From the NCBI RefSeq assembly GCF_029227915.1, contig NC_079879.1, positions 4,094,001 to 4,158,000 on the forward strand: a stretch of 64,000 nucleotides of DNA. The letters are read 5' to 3'. The DNA comes from Hydractinia symbiolongicarpus. Taxonomy: Eukaryota > Cnidaria > Hydrozoa > Anthoathecata > Hydractiniidae. Positions 60,119 to 64,000 of the stretch are shown one piece after another. Under the pieces are notes generated by a model, which saw only the letters and a program-made list of their open reading frames with translations, made no database searches and was not told the origin of the DNA. Position 1 is the stretch's first letter; the number at the start of each line of letters is the position of its first letter. A program made the position numbers and the translations under genes.

Positions 60119-60226
60119 GTTGTTGTTCGGAATAATGGATTAGCAATAGATGAAAAAAATTATGTGTTGGGAGCTACACCAGATGGAAAAGTTAAATGGG
60201 ATGAATTTTATGGCATACCTGAGTAG
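60119..60226 (+). pseudogene. YqaJ-type exonuclease domain fragment
   Basis: After a CTTTTTAG acceptor-like site the frame reads VVVRNNGLAIDEKNYVLGAT, then PDGKVKWDEFYGIPE and a TAG. The G-L-x8-LGATPDGKV pattern followed by YGI-x-E is the core of the YqaJ-like nuclease family; the expected E-x-K does not follow because of the stop. The A-box-rich DNA upstream (59890-60100) has frame-broken pieces. Probably the remnant of a mobile-element nuclease gene; it lies in a gene B intron, antisense to the gene. Confidence 0.45.
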
Positions 60227-61305
60227 CAATGCAGTCATTTGTATGAAAACACAGGATACTCTGTTTTTTGGCAAAAAATCCTCGCATTTTTTATGACAGC
60301 AATACAGAATAAATAAAGGTCATACTTAATACAATCAGAAAAATATCTTGTCATTGACAGAGACAAGGAATACTAGCAAAATAACCAGCAGTTTACAGCT
60401 TTACTTAACATGTATTCAACAACAAATTATAGAAAAAGACCAGGAAAAAAATAAAAAGCAAATTGTGTATTGCCTCAAGAATTTTAATACTCATAACCAT
60501 TTCGTCAAAATTTGTTTTCATTCAGTATACCTGAGTCACCCATGTTACTTTTCAAATTCATAATTTGTAAACCACTATCCAAAAAAGGTCTATTCTAAAG
60601 TTGTGCCGGTAGCCAACCTCCAACGATGTTGGGCGATAGTAAATCTAAATAATAGCTGGAAGATGAGCGTGAAGTATTAGCTGCGATTTGGACTATGCTA
60701 GATAGGCTAGATGACAAACGAAAACCTCAAAAACACTAGCTTGCTTGTTTGTATGATTTATATTTTATATGGTATCGCTGTAATGATAACAGACATGCCT
60801 TCTTCTTATATTTTTTGATAAGAATGATTAAGATCAGATTTCAAACGTGACAGGTAAAGTTTGCATGGATCCAAGTAGATATTTTTAAGTAGCTTTGAAA
60901 TTTCTTAATGGTTGTTTTAAACATGTGTGAAAGAAGTGGGGCTCAAAAAGTGTGATCAAAAAATCTGATAAGCATGATAAAATTATTAAGAATTCACCAT
61001 ATTTCGACTTTCATTTGTGTTTTTGTTACACCGCAACGTTAAAAACTTCTGCTGCTGGTAACTATCGTTTTTTATCAGTCAGCATGAAACAACACTTATT
61101 TTTTGTGGAGATCAAAGAGCTTTAGGAAATGCTACTTGTTACATCCATTTCATAGAGCAGAAACATTCTGAAACAATTCTAGGGAATAACAGGCAGTGCT
61201 GCTACATGTCTTTCAGTCCAATTCCTGTGGTAGTAGTTAAAATATTTTAAAGAATAAATTTTATTATATCTTCTTTTCCTTTTGATAATTTATTTCATAA
61301 CCTAC

Positions 61306-61529
61306 TTAACTCATGTTCCTGAACATTCTCTTCCATAATATTCACGTATCTATCACGATCCGGTCTGGTGAATTCATGTTCAAATCCCAATGCATGAAAA
61401 AGTTCATGTGCAATAGACATCCGATTTAAACACAAATTTTTTTGTAACGAAAGATACATAAAATTTCTTTTGATTTGTGTATCTGGGTCCAAATAGGTCC
61501 CCATCTTGCCACTACCCTCTGTGTAGCAA
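61306..61529 (-). CDS. Gene B exon: astacin zinc-binding exon
   Basis: 224 bp. It encodes CYTEGSGKMGTYLD, then SIAHELFHALGFEHEF and RPDRDRYVNIMEENVQEHEL. The HExxHxxGFxHE site is complete. Compared with gene A it has six extra residues before the helix and differs there most (the A sequence reads SSDHVGRGSPFHS), so the substrate-binding rim may differ. Donor A|GTAGGT, phase 1. Confidence 0.95.
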
Positions 61530-61932
61530 CTAAAAAAAAGAGATTTCATCATTTGTTGTTGTTACCAACGCCCGACCTTTTAACTAAATACACACAGCTA
61601 ATGGTAACTGTCAGCTTATAGCCAGATAACATTCAGTGTCAGAAATAATCTGTTAATTAATGTCTTGGAAGAGAATGTGACAAAGTCAACACACTCAAAA
61701 TCAGTCCAACGTTAAACATTTTCGTCCCCCGGAGAGCATTGAAATAAAACTAGAATGTTGTTTTGGATTTGTAAATACCTAACTGTAGGGTATTTTGGTA
61801 ATTCCATTATCTTATACTTTATTTGCAAATAAAAACTTTTTAGATAAAACTTATCTTTATATTTTTTGTAATTGGGTTTATAATTGAATGTAACTTGAAG
61901 AAGGAGACCTGACAGTGTGAAAAAAACAATAC

Positions 61933-62059
61933 CCATCTCCTGCGATAATTTTAACATGAAAAGTCGTATCATCGTCTGCTAGTATTTCCTCAAACTTGAC
62001 GCAAGCCTGTGTGGAAATAGAATCCATAACGTTTCTAACCATGCTTTTATCTTTTGTAT
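61933..62059 (-). CDS. Gene B exon: N-terminal astacin subdomain
   Basis: 127 bp like gene A exon 3, phase 1 in and phase 2 out. The peptide SMVRNVMDSISTQACVKF leads into FHVKIIAGDG. It has the helix, the conserved Cys and the strand of the astacin N-terminal subdomain. Acceptor TTTCTGTTTAG, donor GG|GTATTG. Confidence 0.85.
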
Positions 62060-63249
62060 CTAAACAGAAATTTAATTATTTAAGACCATTAGTTGAACAA
62101 GCGGAAGAATCTTCTTTTTATAAAACGTGTTGTATTTCTTATCATACCACAATCTGTTGTTCCTATCGTTAAAAAAAACAATGGGCGTTTATGAAGAATG
62201 CTAGGTGGCAAATTTAAGCCGTGGACGGCAAATTTCTGTGTTTATAAGCTACCAACTCCTTTTTTATCTGAAATTGGCACATTTTTGAAAATAAGTAATT
62301 TACATGTTTTGCTGTCCTGGTGGCGTCATGTAATGCAACGGTCATACGTATGACTGGAAAAAATTTTGTGACCTGATGATGTTTTGATTTCTATTCAAAC
62401 TACATTTTAATGTGATATTAACTTATTTTTACGTGTTGTTTTTAATTTACATTCTTTGATTACGGTAGTCGACTATAAAAAGAGAGCAAACGAAGCCTTC
62501 TCCCTAACTTATTTGATCACGATAGGATGACTTAGGACGCATAAAGTTAAGATGTCATTCCTACTTACAATTAGTAAGTAATGGAACGTCCAGGTAACTT
62601 TCCTTATCGTGGATAGATGAAGAACAGGTGCAACGTTGAATTCGGTACAAAGGTTTATTTGGATGAAAGCAGAACTTCTCACAGACTCAATTGTTGCAAA
62701 TTTGTGAAACTTACACGTTAAAGTTCAGTCCTCAAAAAATTGCCATGTAATGTTAAATAAAAGTGTTTTAAATTTAAGAGCAAAGTTAGAACATTGTCAA
62801 CCTAAATAACTCCTGGCACTAAAGCCAAATTTACGGTTTCTTGCAAAAAATGTTCACCTTTTGCAAATGTCATGACGGAGATTCTTTTTCGTTAATTTTT
62901 CTGAGAAATATTTTTCTTTATTGCTCTTTTTGCTGATAAAAAATATTTTCTTTTTGGTAAAAGAAACTTTTTAACCGCCTCCATATAACTTTACTTTTGA
63001 TTTTTAATTTGCGAAGAGGAATAAATTACGCAAATGAAAGAGGGTCTTAAAGCATAAAAATATAAATATGAATGCGCGCGTCTACTGTTGTCTATGTTAT
63101 TCCCATTTTTCTTAAAAAATTATCCAATTGGTACAATGTTTCCTGCTTTAAGGAAATAAACAATACACATTTTGATAAAATTAATAATGCAATTATGCTT
63201 TATTTTGTATTTTGGTTATTTATTTATTTTTTTATTTTTTTATTTTTAA

Positions 63250-63930
63250 CCCTAATTGGTATGGGCTTTTTTGACCCTGTAAGTATGGGGGGAGGGCATA
63301 AAGTGCCCGCGGGCTGTAACTTTTGTTCAGTTTGGTTTTAAGTGACGAAACTTGGCACAATGAAGCATCGATATGTTCTGACTTAATTAGAAACAAAACA
63401 TTTAGGTTGACATGTCATTGCAGGAAGTGATGATGTCATAATGAGACAATGGTTAAAGAAAATATGCCTTTCTTGGAAATTCTCATCTTTTCTGAAATTA
63501 TTTACTGCACTAGTCATTGAAAAAGTAATATGGGAATGTAAGATATTATTAGAAACATTAACAGGTGGTATAAAAACAAAGGATTACTCTAAGGAGAAAA
63601 TGAAAATCGATCAGAATTTAAATCTTCGAGTAATTTCTTTAAAAAATCTATATTTGAGAACCGTAGTGTAAGTAGCTGTCATGGAATAAAACTTGGCATA
63701 TCTATTAGGACATATGTCAGTAGCTACTCAATAAAGACAATTTGGATTGACATGGGACAAAGTGACATTGACAGAACCATTTATGGAAAATTTATTTTTA
63801 TTTGTCGAAAGTCCAATAAAAGTTAGGAAAAGTCACAAAATTTCAAGTAATGTTATCCATTATTTAAAAAAAAGACTTTGAAAATGCCGCGGGCACTTTT
63901 TGCCCCCCCCCCCTCCCATACCAAATAGGG
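63250..63930. mobile_element. piggyBac-like MITE
   Basis: Flanked by TTAA at 63246-63249 and 63931-63934. Inverted ends are CCCTAATTGGTATGGG and CCCATACCAAATAGGG, with further inverted similarity inward (GTGCCCGCGGGC at 63306 against GCCGCGGGCAC at 63883). The CCCT start and TTAA target are the piggyBac signature. The interior (681 bp) encodes no transposase, so it is non-autonomous. Confidence 0.75.
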
Positions 63931-64000
63931 TTAAGTCTATGCAAGTTATTATAATTTTGACAGTTTCTATAGTTGATGTATCGTAATACAGGAAACACCA

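Larger units (their letters stand above)
39276..64000 (-). other. Gene model B: tandem astacin-TSP1-TSP1-MAM paralog, 5' end outside window
   Basis: Eight exons: 62059-61933, 61529-61306, 59272-59057, 54071-53904, 53794-53630, 53550-53410, 50898-50612, 39395-39276. They join in frame into 481 aa plus stop. Order and phases match gene A, apart from one extra intron between the TSP1 repeats. The signal peptide and IPY exons were not found in 62060-64000. In gene A the corresponding intron is 4.3 kb, so they should lie past the window edge. The catalytic zinc motif and Met-turn are intact and no frame break was seen, so B looks functional. The last intron is 11.2 kb and hosts a 6.9 kb inverted-repeat element. 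Confidence 0.85.

Noticed and set aside
62060-63249. Possible upstream exon of gene B (IPY or signal peptide)
   Set aside because: Searched the minus strand for an equivalent of W-x4-IPYTF and a signal peptide; none found, so it probably lies beyond the window.
63441-63671. 76-codon plus ORF inside the piggyBac-like MITE
   Set aside because: No transposase motif; chance ORF in an element with non-coding ends.

Overview
This is an AT-rich, intron-rich animal nuclear DNA window. Coding sequence is a few percent of the 64 kb, exons are short (88-342 bp) with mostly phase 1 introns, and introns and flanks are full of mobile-element debris. The two real host genes are secreted zinc metalloproteases of the astacin family. 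Their domain mix, the AT richness, the frequent tagctagc runs and the element types suggest an invertebrate, most likely a cnidarian (hydrozoan-like). That is inference, not proof.

Layout: two tandem paralogs lie on the minus strand. Paralog A is complete, nine exons from 33793 down to 4298, 543 aa. Its domains in order are signal peptide, a very short pro-region, astacin catalytic domain, two thrombospondin type 1 (TSP1) repeats and a MAM domain. Paralog B runs from beyond the right edge (first exon seen 62059-61933) down to 39276. Its eight exons encode 481 aa from just before the catalytic core to the stop. I assembled exons by reading splice sites: phases match at every junction, and five of the paired exons have identical lengths (127, 216, 141, 287 bp, plus the shared junction phases). 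In A both TSP1 repeats share one exon; in B an intron separates them.

Mobile DNA: A's introns hold a decayed Ty3/Gypsy-type LTR retrotransposon (about 9184-14205), a MITE (19199-19653), a 5'-truncated LINE with a YADD box (about 21600-22902) and a second LINE relic (about 27240-28260). B's last intron is 11.2 kb, against 1.5 kb in A. The main cause is a 6.9 kb element with 27-bp terminal inverted repeats (43101-49972). It carries its own four-exon minus-strand gene of unknown function, a long tandem array whose units then continue in inverted orientation, a tRNA-like fold and two plus-strand ORFs. I recognise no transposase in it; it is the best candidate in the window for something undescribed. 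Other repeats include two opposite copies of a 2.6-3.2 kb modular repeat (about 166-3407 and 55937-58575), a tRNA-derived SINE (52364-52621), a piggyBac-like MITE with TTAA flanks (63250-63930) and a broken YqaJ-type nuclease fragment (60119-60226).

How it works together: A and B probably encode extracellular proteases acting on matrix or adhesion substrates, with TSP1 and MAM domains for substrate or partner binding. Everything else looks like insertion load, mostly in introns. The remaining intergenic and intronic stretches show nothing I can call.
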